DNA of 64,000 bases from Treponema sp. (GCA_016281495.1 JAEEIU010000012.1:270507-334506); one strand, 5' to 3'. Shown: positions 8,778-18,398, counted from the first letter of the stretch. Translations and numbers: made by a program. The notes: generated by a model not told the origin, from the letters alone.

Positions 8778-10190
8778 ATGGGCGGTGTATTTGGTGTAGC
8801 ATCTAAAGGCGACTGTTCTTTGGATTTGTTTTTTGGCGTTGACTATCATTCACATCTTGGAACACGCAGGGGTGGACTTGCGGTTTTTCAGGAAAACAAA
8901 TTTCAGCGTGTAATCCACAACATTCAGAATTCTCCCTTTAGGACAAAGTTTGAAAACGACATGCACGACATGCACGGCCCCATCGGCATAGGCTGTATCT
9001 CCGACTATGAACCTCAGCCTCTTCTGGCACGTTCACATCTGGGACGCTTTGCGCTCACAACTGTGGGCCTTGTCTCAAACAAAGAGGAAATCGTAAACGA
9101 GCTCTTGGATAATGGAAAGGCCTTTTTGGAAATGTCGGGCGGTGAAATCAACCAGACAGAACTGATCCTTGCCATGATAAACACCCAGAAGACCATTCTT
9201 GAAGGAATTCAATACGTACAGCAGAAAGTCAAGGGTTCAATTACACTCCTGGTCGCCACCCCGGAAGGCATTTACGGTGCCAGGGACAGACTCGGCCGCA
9301 CTCCGCTTCAAATCGGAAAAAAAGACGGAGCCATGTGCCTTTCATTTGAAAGCTTCGCCTACATCAACCTTGGATATAAGGATGAACATGAACTGGGACC
9401 TGCGGAAATCGTTTTTGTAACACCGGATTCATACAAGGTTCTTCAGCAGCCCCAAAAGGAAATGAAGATCTGTACCTTCCTGTGGATTTACTACGGATAC
9501 CCCACAAGCTGCTACGAGGGCGTAAATGTTGAAGCAATGAGGTACAACTGCGGAAGATTCCTTGCCCGACGCGACAAGGACGACAACATAAAGCCTGACT
9601 GTGCCGCCGGAGTTCCAGATTCAGGAACCGCACATGCCATCGGTTACGCAAACGAGGCAGGCATTCCGTTTACAAGGCCTTTCATCAAGTACACTCCCAC
9701 ATGGCCGCGCTCATTCATGCCCACAAGCCAGGACCAGAGGAACCTTATCGCCCACATGAAGCTCATTCCGGTTCAGAGCCTTATTAAAGACAGAAGCATC
9801 CTTTTGATAGATGATTCAATCGTACGCGGAACCCAGCTGCGTGAGACAACCGATTTCCTGTATCAGTCTGGAGCAAAGGAAGTTCATGTACGCCCTGCAT
9901 GTCCGCCAATCATGTTCGGTTGCAAATATCTGAACTTCAGCCGTTCAAACAGCGAGATGGATTTGATTGCACGACGTGTGGTAAGGCAATTTGAAGGTGA
10001 TGACGTTAGCCCCGAAACCCTTGCAAAATACTGTGACCCGAACACCCCGGAATATGAAAAACTTCAGAAAGAAATCTGCAGTCAGCTTCACTTTACGACA
10101 TTGCGCTATCACCGCCTGGATGACATGCTCAATTCAACAGGCCTGGATCACTCTATGCTGTGTACGTATTGCTGGAACGGAAAGGAATAA
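8778..10190 (+). CDS. Amidophosphoribosyltransferase-like protein (PurF family) with degenerate N-terminal nucleophile position
   Basis: Begins MGGVFGVASK (normally CGVFGI); PRTase motif ILLIDDSIVRGTQLRE and VPDSGTAHAIGYANEAGIPF present. Confidence 0.85.
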   Translation: MGGVFGVASKGDCSLDLFFGVDYHSHLGTRRGGLAVFQENKFQRVIHNIQNSPFRTKFENDMHDMHGPIGIGCISDYEPQPLLARSHLGRFALTTVGLVSNKEEIVNELLDNGKAFLEMSGGEINQTELILAMINTQKTILEGIQYVQQKVKGSITLLVATPEGIYGARDRLGRTPLQIGKKDGAMCLSFESFAYINLGYKDEHELGPAEIVFVTPDSYKVLQQPQKEMKICTFLWIYYGYPTSCYEGVNVEAMRYNCGRFLARRDKDDNIKPDCAAGVPDSGTAHAIGYANEAGIPFTRPFIKYTPTWPRSFMPTSQDQRNLIAHMKLIPVQSLIKDRSILLIDDSIVRGTQLRETTDFLYQSGAKEVHVRPACPPIMFGCKYLNFSRSNSEMDLIARRVVRQFEGDDVSPETLAKYCDPNTPEYEKLQKEICSQLHFTTLRYHRLDDMLNSTGLDHSMLCTYCWNGKE

Positions 10191-10208
10191 GCTCTATCGG
10201 GAGCTTTT
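10189..10208. terminator. Short bidirectional terminator between convergent genes
   Basis: AAGCTC-TATCGG-GAGCTTTT overlapping both stop codons. Confidence 0.5.
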
Positions 10209-10665
10209 AGTCAGTGGTTATCATAAAATAGAAGATGCAATGGTAATAGTCTGAGCCGCCGTTGTACTGGGTCAGGACAATCCATCCGTCCATTGCCATC
10301 TTTTCCTGTGCCATGTTTCTGGTAACAAGTGTCTCGTAAACATTGTTTGGCGCAAGGGAACTCATTTTGGAAAGGTTATTCTGAACAAAGTCGAGCATTC
10401 CGCTGTCTTCTTCGTCCATTTTGTCGCCGGTAATCTGAAAAAACTCTTTTAAATGCTGGTCAGGCCCCAATCCATTAAAAAATGTTTCCTTAAGGCTGTC
10501 CAGGGAAGTATTGGCCAGTGAAGCCTGAAAGTCAGAACGTGACATCGGGTCAAGGAATTCAACCACTACATCATCCGCTGAATAGTCTTTTCTGGCAAAG
10601 CAAAGTTCTGCCGAAACGCAAAACATCAAAGCAACGCAAACAAAAAACCGCAAAATCTTTTTCAT
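10207..10665 (-). CDS. Hypothetical exported protein
   Basis: MKKILRFFVCVALMFCVSAELCFA signal peptide; RBS complement acctcct upstream; the listed upstream start is not needed. Confidence 0.7.
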   Translation of the reverse strand: MKKILRFFVCVALMFCVSAELCFARKDYSADDVVVEFLDPMSRSDFQASLANTSLDSLKETFFNGLGPDQHLKEFFQITGDKMDEEDSGMLDFVQNNLSKMSSLAPNNVYETLVTRNMAQEKMAMDGWIVLTQYNGGSDYYHCIFYFMITTD

Positions 10666-10787
10666 GCAGAACCTCCTATACTTATATAATATGTAATTTT
10701 TAAAACTTAGACAAGAGTATAACAACTAAAACATGCCGGAGGTTACACGGATACTTGATATGTTGTCACACCAGATTTGTATTTGTT

Positions 10788-11055
10788 GTCATTCCGGACT
10801 TGATCCGGAATCTCAAACTTGCATGTTAAGATGCTGAATCAAGTTCAGCATGACTATGGTTATCATTCCGGGAGGAAAAAGGTAATCCATGTTCAAAATT
10901 TTGTTGAATTTAGGTAAATTTCATGTTCAAATTTTTGTTGATTTTACCTTATACTGTCCAGAAACTCATGAAACCGTCATTATCGGGCTGGACCCGATAA
11001 TCTTTATGTTGCCTAACAGGTATCTGTAGATTGCCGGATCGAGTCCGGCAATGAC
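10788..11055. repeat. Cluster of BIME/REP-like extragenic palindromes
   Basis: GTC-ATTCCGGA-CTTGA-TCCGGAAT; ATGCTGAA-TCAAG-TTCAGCAT-GAC; GTC-ATTATCGGG-CTGGA-CCCGATAAT; ATTGCCGGA-TCGAG-TCCGGCAAT-GAC. Confidence 0.85.
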
Positions 11056-11082
11056 AATCCCGTGTTTTTTAGCCCCCCCTGT

Positions 11083-12309
11083 TTAATCAATCTTGGTCAT
11101 GTCTGCGATGTCGGCATTATAGTCAACACCCTCTACATCAAAACCGTTGATTGTAAGGAAGTCGTGGCGCAAACCTTCAAGATCTACCAGTTCCGCAACA
11201 TTTTCCTGCGTAACATTTGGCATGATCTTGTCGACTTCGGCCTGAACCTTTGGATCAAGCTCCCAGTCATCGATTCTGATGCGGTTTGCCTCATCAACAG
11301 GCACCTTTCCTGCGGCGGAGTTTTCTCCGGTAAAGAGGCGCTCGGCAAAAAGGCGTTCCATCTGTTCGACACAACCTTCATGGGTTCCCATCTTTTTCAT
11401 TATCTTGAAGAGTACTCCCAGATAAAGGGAAATAATCGGGATAACTGCGGAAGAACGTGTCACAAGGCCCTTGTTTACGCTGACATAAGCGGCTCCACCA
11501 ATTTCCTTGAGTGAAGAATCGATGTTGCCTGCCCTCTTTTCCAAATCCTTCTTTGCTTCTCCGATTGTTCCGTCGCGGTAGATTGCGTGGCTCAATTCCG
11601 GTCCGATGTATGAATATGCCACCGTGCGGCATCCTTCTGCAAGAACGTCAGCTTCCTTGAGCATCTTGATCCATCTTTCCCAGTCTTCACCACCCATGAC
11701 CTTTACAGTGTTGGAAATCTCATCCCCAACTGCCGGTTCTGTACTTGCCTGAGAGATGGCACCCGTCATCATATCCAGTGCCGCACCGCTGTATGTCTTT
11801 CCAATCGGCTTGATTACGGACTTGTACATAACCTTTGTGTCGGGGTCTACGCGGACAGGGCTTGCAAGGCTGTAGATTACCAGGTCAAACTTGCGACCCC
11901 AAGACTTTACCTCATCGATTACACGTGCGCGGGTTTCGTCTGCAAAAGCGTCTGCGTTGAATGTCACGGACTTTAATCCAGCTGCCTTTGCCTCTTTGTC
12001 AAACTCCAGATTGTTGTACCATCCCGGTGTTCCAAACTTGCGCTCGGTGGCTTCCTTTTCAAATGACACACCGATTGTGTCGGCTCCATATTCAAATGCT
12101 GCTGAAATTCTACTTCCAAGACCATATCCAGTTGAACATCCCAAAACCAAAACGGTCTTTGGTCCGTTGCCACCTTCAGAAACGGATTTGATTCCACGCT
12201 TTGCCTTTTGAGCTTTTACATAAGCAATCTGGCGGGCTGTCTCCTTTGCACATCCGATCGGGTGTGAGTTAATGCAGATATTGCTGCGAATCATCGGTTG
12301 AATGACCAT
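11083..12309 (-). CDS. fabV: Trans-2-enoyl-CoA/ACP reductase FabV family
   Basis: MVIQPMIRSNICINSHPIGC...VLVLGCSTGYGLGSRISAAF...YSYIGPELSHAIYRDGTIGEAKKDLE; RBS ctcct (rc) before ATG 12309. Confidence 0.95.
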   Translation of the reverse strand: MVIQPMIRSNICINSHPIGCAKETARQIAYVKAQKAKRGIKSVSEGGNGPKTVLVLGCSTGYGLGSRISAAFEYGADTIGVSFEKEATERKFGTPGWYNNLEFDKEAKAAGLKSVTFNADAFADETRARVIDEVKSWGRKFDLVIYSLASPVRVDPDTKVMYKSVIKPIGKTYSGAALDMMTGAISQASTEPAVGDEISNTVKVMGGEDWERWIKMLKEADVLAEGCRTVAYSYIGPELSHAIYRDGTIGEAKKDLEKRAGNIDSSLKEIGGAAYVSVNKGLVTRSSAVIPIISLYLGVLFKIMKKMGTHEGCVEQMERLFAERLFTGENSAAGKVPVDEANRIRIDDWELDPKVQAEVDKIMPNVTQENVAELVDLEGLRHDFLTINGFDVEGVDYNADIADMTKID

Positions 12310-12412
12310 AATTTTCTCCTGTTCAAAATCATCTACAAAGACCATAAAAAGGCCATGTCCTTTATTCTACCCATTTTGACATTTTTCGTCAATGTGTCAT
12401 GCATATTTTTCA

Positions 12413-12553
12413 ACAGGGGAGGGCCCCTGTACGACCCCCATATTAAAAGGGGAAGAGAGAAGCCCTACTCAGAAGCGCGCTCCTCTCTCCCCCTTTAACC
12501 CCCACTCTCCGCGGCACTGCTTAGGGGTTCCCCCTAAGAACCCCAATCTTTTT
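12413..12553. other. Cluster of strong GC-rich hairpins (terminator-like)
   Basis: ACAGGGG-AGGG-CCCCTGT; AAAGGGGAAGAGAG...CTCTCTCCCCCTTT; CTTAGGGG-TTC-CCCCTAAG overlapping GGGGTTC...GAACCCC. Confidence 0.7.
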
Positions 12554-12582
12554 TATCAGAAATTGTATATCAATTTCATAAA

Positions 12583-12894
12583 CTAATTCTTCTTCAATGA
12601 TAAATCTACTGCTTTACTAATATTGTTTAGAAGAGCCTCTTTAAATTTTTCAAGATCAAAATGACTCTCCATTAAGAGATTTGAATCTGGTTGAAAAAGC
12701 TGTAAGGATTCAATCTGCAAAGCATCGGCTATTCTCTCTATCATTTGTGGCGACGGAAATTTTTTCCCTATTTCTATCGTACCAATATATGTAGTGGATG
12801 TCTTTGCTTTTTCTGCAAGCTGCTCCTGTGTGATATTCAACGCTTTTCTATATTTTTTTATATTTGATGCCAAGCATTTTTGAACTTTCGTCAT
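12583..12894 (-). CDS. XRE-family HTH transcriptional regulator
   Basis: KYRKALNITQEQLAEKAKTSTTYIGTIEIGKKFPSPQMIERIADAL; start taken at MTKVQKCL. Confidence 0.88.
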   Translation of the reverse strand: MTKVQKCLASNIKKYRKALNITQEQLAEKAKTSTTYIGTIEIGKKFPSPQMIERIADALQIESLQLFQPDSNLLMESHFDLEKFKEALLNNISKAVDLSLKKN

Positions 12895-13078
12895 TAGAAT
12901 ATATCCTATTAGATTATTATTCAATCAAAAAAACTACTTGACAATTATCTTTTAGGATATACAATATTACTTATATACTGTTAGATTATAAATCGACATT
13001 TTTATTTATAATCGTTGAGAATATATGAGTAGAACTATTCTATTACTCAATATGTACTTATCGCTTCAGGAGGATCTT

Positions 13079-13762
13079 ATGAAAAAGGCATTTGGAATAC
13101 TATTAACACTCATTGGCAGTTTATCATTATTTAGCTGTTTATCATCATCGTCTACATTCGGTGAAAGCTCAACTTCATCTAGTCCAGACGTTAAGATATA
13201 TACAGATAAGTTTTCAGGTTCTAAGACTTATGAATATTCAAAAGGACTAAGGGGAGGATTTGCCTTAAGTCGTAATAGTGGCCTTTCAACAGATACACTT
13301 GAAATCATTCCACATTTGATTGTAAATGAGAAAAATGTTTGTGTACCTATACTTGATATTAAATATACAGGAGCTTCCAGCGGTTTGTTAGTAACAGGAG
13401 CCAACAAAGCCTATAAAAAATTTATTTTTCTGGCAGATAATGAACGTTTGGAAATAACACCTCTTATTATATCCAATAAAGAATCAAATACCGAAATTCT
13501 TTCTTCTGTTCCTGTAACTGATTACGCTCAGAGTTATTCGTTACAAATTACAAAAAAGCAATTTGATACGCTAATGAATTATTTTTCAGCCCATGAAGTT
13601 ATTGAATGTGCTGCATATTCTATTGATGATAAGGTCGTTACATTCAAAACTTATAACAAGAAATGGCATTTAGGTGTTTTTTCTGCTTTAGACAACTGCG
13701 TAAAAAATGAATATCCGAATATTACTTATAATGAAACTGCTACCCAAGCAATAATTCAGTAA
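13079..13762 (+). CDS. Hypothetical lipoprotein
   Basis: RBS aggagg; MKKAFGILLTLIGSLSLFSCLSS lipobox. Confidence 0.7.
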   Translation: MKKAFGILLTLIGSLSLFSCLSSSSTFGESSTSSSPDVKIYTDKFSGSKTYEYSKGLRGGFALSRNSGLSTDTLEIIPHLIVNEKNVCVPILDIKYTGASSGLLVTGANKAYKKFIFLADNERLEITPLIISNKESNTEILSSVPVTDYAQSYSLQITKKQFDTLMNYFSAHEVIECAAYSIDDKVVTFKTYNKKWHLGVFSALDNCVKNEYPNITYNETATQAIIQ

Positions 13763-13783
13763 TTAAATTTTTTAGGAGGAGCT

Positions 13784-14164
13784 ATGAAAAGACTATCTAT
13801 TATATTAATTTTATTTCTTATCAGTTTTTCGTGCTTTGCTGAAAAAGTGGGTGAAAAAATTAAATATGAAAATGCATCATTGAATTTTTCATCAACTGAT
13901 ACTTATTTAACGAAAGTTGAACCCTTAATGAATGGATTTTATAATGTTGAAATAACGACTATTATATCTCCCGCAGGAAGCCGTTCTGCAGTAGGAATGT
14001 TTACCTTTACCACAAGTTATACCCTTAAAGAAAAAGACAAAATAACTCTATATGAATCAAATTATTTCTCCTCTTCGACTAAGACCATCACATTAATTGT
14101 ATCTAAGATTTCAAACAACGAAATTGAATTCTCCACAATCTCCGATTATCTTAATGAAGAGTAA
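13784..14164 (+). CDS. Hypothetical exported protein
   Basis: RBS aggagg; MKRLSIILILFLISFSCFAEK signal peptide. Confidence 0.65.
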   Translation: MKRLSIILILFLISFSCFAEKVGEKIKYENASLNFSSTDTYLTKVEPLMNGFYNVEITTIISPAGSRSAVGMFTFTTSYTLKEKDKITLYESNYFSSSTKTITLIVSKISNNEIEFSTISDYLNEE

Positions 14165-14167
14165 GAA

Positions 14168-15358
14168 ATGAAAAAATACCTGTTTATTCTGATTATTTTG
14201 TCATTGATTCAAAACTTTTGCTTTTCACAGACTGAAAAAACTATTCTTGGTTTTTCTTTAGATGACTCGAAAGATTCTATTATTCAAAAACTTAATGACA
14301 AACATTATACACTAATAGACTCTAATAGTGATGATAGCCTTTTCCCAATAAGTTATGAATCATACTCAAAAGACAACCTTATGTACAATAACATACCTGT
14401 AAAACAGATTAACTTTTTATATTGTTATGATCAATTATTTTGTATTAAGATTGTTACTGAGCATATTGACGACATTGACTTGTTATTAGAATCTCGAAAA
14501 ATACTAAAAGAAAAATACTGTCTTGAAAAAAAGGATTATATATCAATTTCAAGAGAATTTTATGATAAAGAATCAAATATATCGTTTTATACTTGTAATG
14601 AAGATCAAGATTTCATTTTATTGATTTATGGAAAAGAAGATAATTACGGTTCAATTTCTCAGACTTATAATTTTATGTATCAATCAAAAGCAAATGCAGC
14701 AATTGAAGTAAAGAATCAATATCAAACTTACTCCATGATTCCTGGTTATACCGATATGTCCTTAGATGAACTAGATATTATAAAACTTACCATGGATAAA
14801 GAAGAACAAGAAAGACAAGAACAGATTGAAAAGCAAAAAATAGAAGAAGAAAAACAGAAAAAACTTGAAGCAGAAAAACAAAAAGAGGAATACAACAAGA
14901 AGCATAGGTTCGATAATCTCTCTGGAGGATATTCGGGTTTTGGTTTTGGTTTTGGTTTTTATGATGGAGTTTATTCAGGAGGATTCGTTGCTTTTGACTG
15001 GTCATATAACTTAACAGGTCCTTTATCCATTGGTCTTGATTGGCGAATTGGAGGCCTACACCCTACAAATGGAAAAAATACTGAATTAAAAATGGATTAT
15101 GATGCTTATATATCTTTAGGAATAGCCATCCCTATAGATTTTATCGCTGGTTCACCTATACTATATGTTGCAGCAGCTCCTGGTTTTTATTTTTATAAAA
15201 TTAAAGACATGATTCTTGAGGGGTTTATAGACTTAAGAGCAGGTGTGATTATTCCTTTATTTTCTAATTGGGATTTAAAATTTGTTTATTCAAGAGAATT
15301 TCTAACTAATAATGAACAGATAAATCTCTATTCCTTTTATATTGGCGGTAGATTCTAA
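14168..15358 (+). CDS. Exported protein with Lys/Glu-rich coiled coil and C-terminal outer-membrane beta-barrel-like domain
   Basis: Signal peptide; KEEQERQEQIEKQKIEEEKQKK coil; GFGFGFGFYDG and terminal ..LYSFYIGGRF. Confidence 0.65.
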   Translation: MKKYLFILIILSLIQNFCFSQTEKTILGFSLDDSKDSIIQKLNDKHYTLIDSNSDDSLFPISYESYSKDNLMYNNIPVKQINFLYCYDQLFCIKIVTEHIDDIDLLLESRKILKEKYCLEKKDYISISREFYDKESNISFYTCNEDQDFILLIYGKEDNYGSISQTYNFMYQSKANAAIEVKNQYQTYSMIPGYTDMSLDELDIIKLTMDKEEQERQEQIEKQKIEEEKQKKLEAEKQKEEYNKKHRFDNLSGGYSGFGFGFGFYDGVYSGGFVAFDWSYNLTGPLSIGLDWRIGGLHPTNGKNTELKMDYDAYISLGIAIPIDFIAGSPILYVAAAPGFYFYKIKDMILEGFIDLRAGVIIPLFSNWDLKFVYSREFLTNNEQINLYSFYIGGRF

Positions 15359-15433
15359 CTTTTTCTCAATTTCATTATTCCTTTTTCCCCATTCTCACAG
15401 AATACACGAAACCAAGGTTTAGCTATTATTTTT

Positions 15434-16510
15434 TCATAGTGACCTTATAAATTCTGCTATACTAACCGCTGCCGCTTCATGGGTCTTTGCACCCGGATGC
15501 TCACGGCTTCCCTTGTCCTCATGGTTTATTTCCAGAGATGCGGATGAATCAAGCTCAAGGGTAAAAATATTATTGTCAGCGGATTCTGCCTTGTATTCAT
15601 CCACGCCTTTTTGAATCAGGGCTGGTACAAACTCCAGGCTTAGCAGTCCCCATACCCAGATAATCTTTGCATTTGGATTGTGCGAGCGTATAACCGAAAG
15701 AAAATCCTTTACAGAAGAAACAACCTTTTCCGGGAGGCCTGATTTGTCCTTTGCATTCCTCATTCCTGTCTCATCATTTGTTCCAAGATTTATGATCACA
15801 AGGTCAGAGCCTTTTCCACCGTTGAATGTCCAGGGTTCATTTGCCCCAAGAGCAACACTGTTCTTCTCTTTTAACACGGAGCATACGTTCTCGTAATGTG
15901 GGGGAATCCTGCAGTTCACGTTGTAATCCCAGCTCCAGCATATTCCCCAGCCAGATTTACCCATGGTATTCCAGTCGGCATTCAGTTTTTTTGCCAGTCG
16001 TATTGCATAAGTTCTGCTTGCACTCATCCATGAGGGAATCCAATCCATCTCTTCTGGAGCACCTACAAGTCCTTCTCCCGCTGTAAGGCTGTCTCCGATA
16101 AATTCAATTGAACATTCTCGCGGCTTAACAGGAAGCAGCAAGCCCTCATCATCCAGTCTAATTGAATGAATCACAAGGGAATGTGTTTTATCCTCGTCCA
16201 GCGGCTGAGTATCTTTTATTATGCTGATAAGGTTTTCTTTCTGCGGATTAAGATTATGGGCAATGCAATACCATTTCCTGCCCTTTTCAAGAATAAACCG
16301 GCTTATCTGTACTCCGTTGATTTCTACTGCAAGCCATATCTCCAGATTATCATAATCGGCAGATATACAGGCCCACACTTCCCTGGCATTTATGTTTATC
16401 TCAAGAGCCGCACCTCCCCAAAAAAGTGCAAGCTCCTCTTTTGAATCATCGTATGAGTTACGGCCAAGAATCCGTTTGTAATCAAGCTGGTTTATCTTCA
16501 ATTCTTTCAT
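15434..16510 (-). CDS. SGNH/GDSL esterase (CE2-like carbohydrate esterase)
   Basis: IEFIGDSLTAGEG; VIINLGTNDETG; HPGAKTHEAAA; N-terminal beta-sandwich-like region. Confidence 0.8.
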   Translation of the reverse strand: MKELKINQLDYKRILGRNSYDDSKEELALFWGGAALEININAREVWACISADYDNLEIWLAVEINGVQISRFILEKGRKWYCIAHNLNPQKENLISIIKDTQPLDEDKTHSLVIHSIRLDDEGLLLPVKPRECSIEFIGDSLTAGEGLVGAPEEMDWIPSWMSASRTYAIRLAKKLNADWNTMGKSGWGICWSWDYNVNCRIPPHYENVCSVLKEKNSVALGANEPWTFNGGKGSDLVIINLGTNDETGMRNAKDKSGLPEKVVSSVKDFLSVIRSHNPNAKIIWVWGLLSLEFVPALIQKGVDEYKAESADNNIFTLELDSSASLEINHEDKGSREHPGAKTHEAAAVSIAEFIRSL

Positions 16511-16623
16511 GATTATACCTTACAGGAAAAATGCCAAAAGGACAAGATAACTCTAGCCGGGGAAACATCCGTTAATCAGCAGTTCCCTAGATTTTTTATC
16601 ATAATTCATGTATATTTTAGCTT

Positions 16624-17379
16624 ATGGCGGAATATTCAACTGTTTATAGCGATGCTGAAATTGTGGTACTCAATAAAAAAAGCGCTTATCTTGTAGCGGC
16701 GGACAGGTATGACACTGAATCTCCTCGTCTTGATGAAGCAGCAAAAAATGAATTCGGAGATCTCTTTGCCGTTCACAGGATTGACACAGATGCAAGCGGC
16801 CTTGTCCTCTATGCACGAAACGAAAAAACTCAGGCAGCACTTTTACAGCAATTCAAGGACGGAAAAATAGAGCAGATTTTTCACTGTCTGGTATATGGCC
16901 GCCCCCAATGGAAAGACCTTGATGTGGAACTAAAGCTTTTACCCGACGGAGACCAGAGGCACAGGACAACAGTCAACAAGAGAATTGGAAAATTCTCCAA
17001 GACTGAATTCAGGCTCCTTTGCTCAACAGGTCCTTATTCATGGATAGAGGCAATACCGCGTACAAACAGAACACATCAGATCAGGGTTCATCTGCAGCAG
17101 AACGGCGTAAACATAGTTTGCGATCCCTTGTATTCAGGAAACCAAAAGCCTGTACGTTTAAGCGACATAAAGAAACGGTGGAATGGAGACACGGAGGAAG
17201 AAAGGCCACTCTTAAAACGCCTTGCCCTCCATGCATGGTCAATTTCATTTGAGCATCCAGCTGACGGAAAAAGGCTTACATTTACGGCTCCATATCAAAA
17301 GGACATGGATGCAACAAGAAATCAGCTGGCAAAAATATTTGGCGAGGACCCTCTGGAAAAATATCAGGACAAGCAGTGA
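16624..17379 (+). CDS. RluA-family pseudouridine synthase
   Basis: VHRIDTDASGLVLYARNEKTQAALLQQF; PRTNRTHQIRVHLQ. Confidence 0.92.
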   Translation: MAEYSTVYSDAEIVVLNKKSAYLVAADRYDTESPRLDEAAKNEFGDLFAVHRIDTDASGLVLYARNEKTQAALLQQFKDGKIEQIFHCLVYGRPQWKDLDVELKLLPDGDQRHRTTVNKRIGKFSKTEFRLLCSTGPYSWIEAIPRTNRTHQIRVHLQQNGVNIVCDPLYSGNQKPVRLSDIKKRWNGDTEEERPLLKRLALHAWSISFEHPADGKRLTFTAPYQKDMDATRNQLAKIFGEDPLEKYQDKQ

Positions 17380-18398
17380 GGAAGATTTTTTCATCAATCC
17401 TATTTCTTTGTTTTCTCCTTTTACCTTCCATGGCACAAAATCTGGACGGCTCTTCTTTCATCAACTCGCTTTCTTTTGCTCTTGGCGGACAAGTGACTGT
17501 TCGTGTCGGACATCAGGGGGAATATGTCTATGAACCCATTTCAAATGACCGTTTGCTCTCTTATCTTGAATGGGAAGAAAAACCGCTTGTTATAGTAGGC
17601 CTTTTTGGAGAAGCAGGATATAAAAACCTTAAGCTTCAGGCTCAGGCCAAACTCGCTTTTCCAGCTGACTCAGGCACGATGACGGATGTAGATTATTTTA
17701 ATGTCTCCTATTTCCCTTACTGCTCGGATTCAATTGCAGGCATCATGACGCATAACACAACAAGCATATGCCATACCGAATCGCTCCGTTCAATTGAATT
17801 CCAGCTGTCCTATGATTTTGTCCTTAACCCTGTTGTAACCCTTTCACCTCTGCTTGGCTACGAGTACCAGTATGCATATCAAACTGCATGGGGTTTGGAC
17901 GGATATTATTATGACGTAGATCATTATGTTGAACCCAACGGATATTTCGGATGGTATGACACCTACGGCCACAACAGAAAAATGTATCATCCTCAAGACA
18001 TTAATACATTGAGTCTGGAAAGAAACTACCACACAGTCTGGCTTGGTCTTGGCGCCTCGTTCAACATCAATAAAAAATTCAGGCTGGATGCTTTGGCTGC
18101 CGTCTCCCCCTTTATTGCAATTCAATCCCTTGATTCCCATCTTCTTATGGGGGATTTATATCTTGATGACATGCATTCATGGTTTAGGGGTGGAAAAATC
18201 TCTGCAAAACTGAATTACAACATCAACTCCCACAACTGCATCTATGGACAGGTTAAATTCACTTCAACAGGAATTGCCAACGGAAAAACCTATCACGGCT
18301 ATGTTGGCGGAACTGAATTCCACAAATACTCCAACTCTCATGCGGGAGGAGATTCGCAGACCTGGGATTTTACTCTGGGTTACACATATTATTTCTAA
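17376..18398 (+). CDS. Omptin-like outer-membrane protease
   Basis: Signal peptide; GTMTDVDYF resembles omptin GNMVDQDW; DDMHSW resembles the Asp-x-His catalytic dyad; terminal aromatic TLGYTYYF. Confidence 0.65.
   Translation: MRKIFSSILFLCFLLLPSMAQNLDGSSFINSLSFALGGQVTVRVGHQGEYVYEPISNDRLLSYLEWEEKPLVIVGLFGEAGYKNLKLQAQAKLAFPADSGTMTDVDYFNVSYFPYCSDSIAGIMTHNTTSICHTESLRSIEFQLSYDFVLNPVVTLSPLLGYEYQYAYQTAWGLDGYYYDVDHYVEPNGYFGWYDTYGHNRKMYHPQDINTLSLERNYHTVWLGLGASFNINKKFRLDALAAVSPFIAIQSLDSHLLMGDLYLDDMHSWFRGGKISAKLNYNINSHNCIYGQVKFTSTGIANGKTYHGYVGGTEFHKYSNSHAGGDSQTWDFTLGYTYYF

Noticed and set aside
11062-11514. Plus-strand ORFs opposite fabV
   Set aside because: fabV is unambiguous on the minus strand; the plus ORFs carry no motif or RBS.
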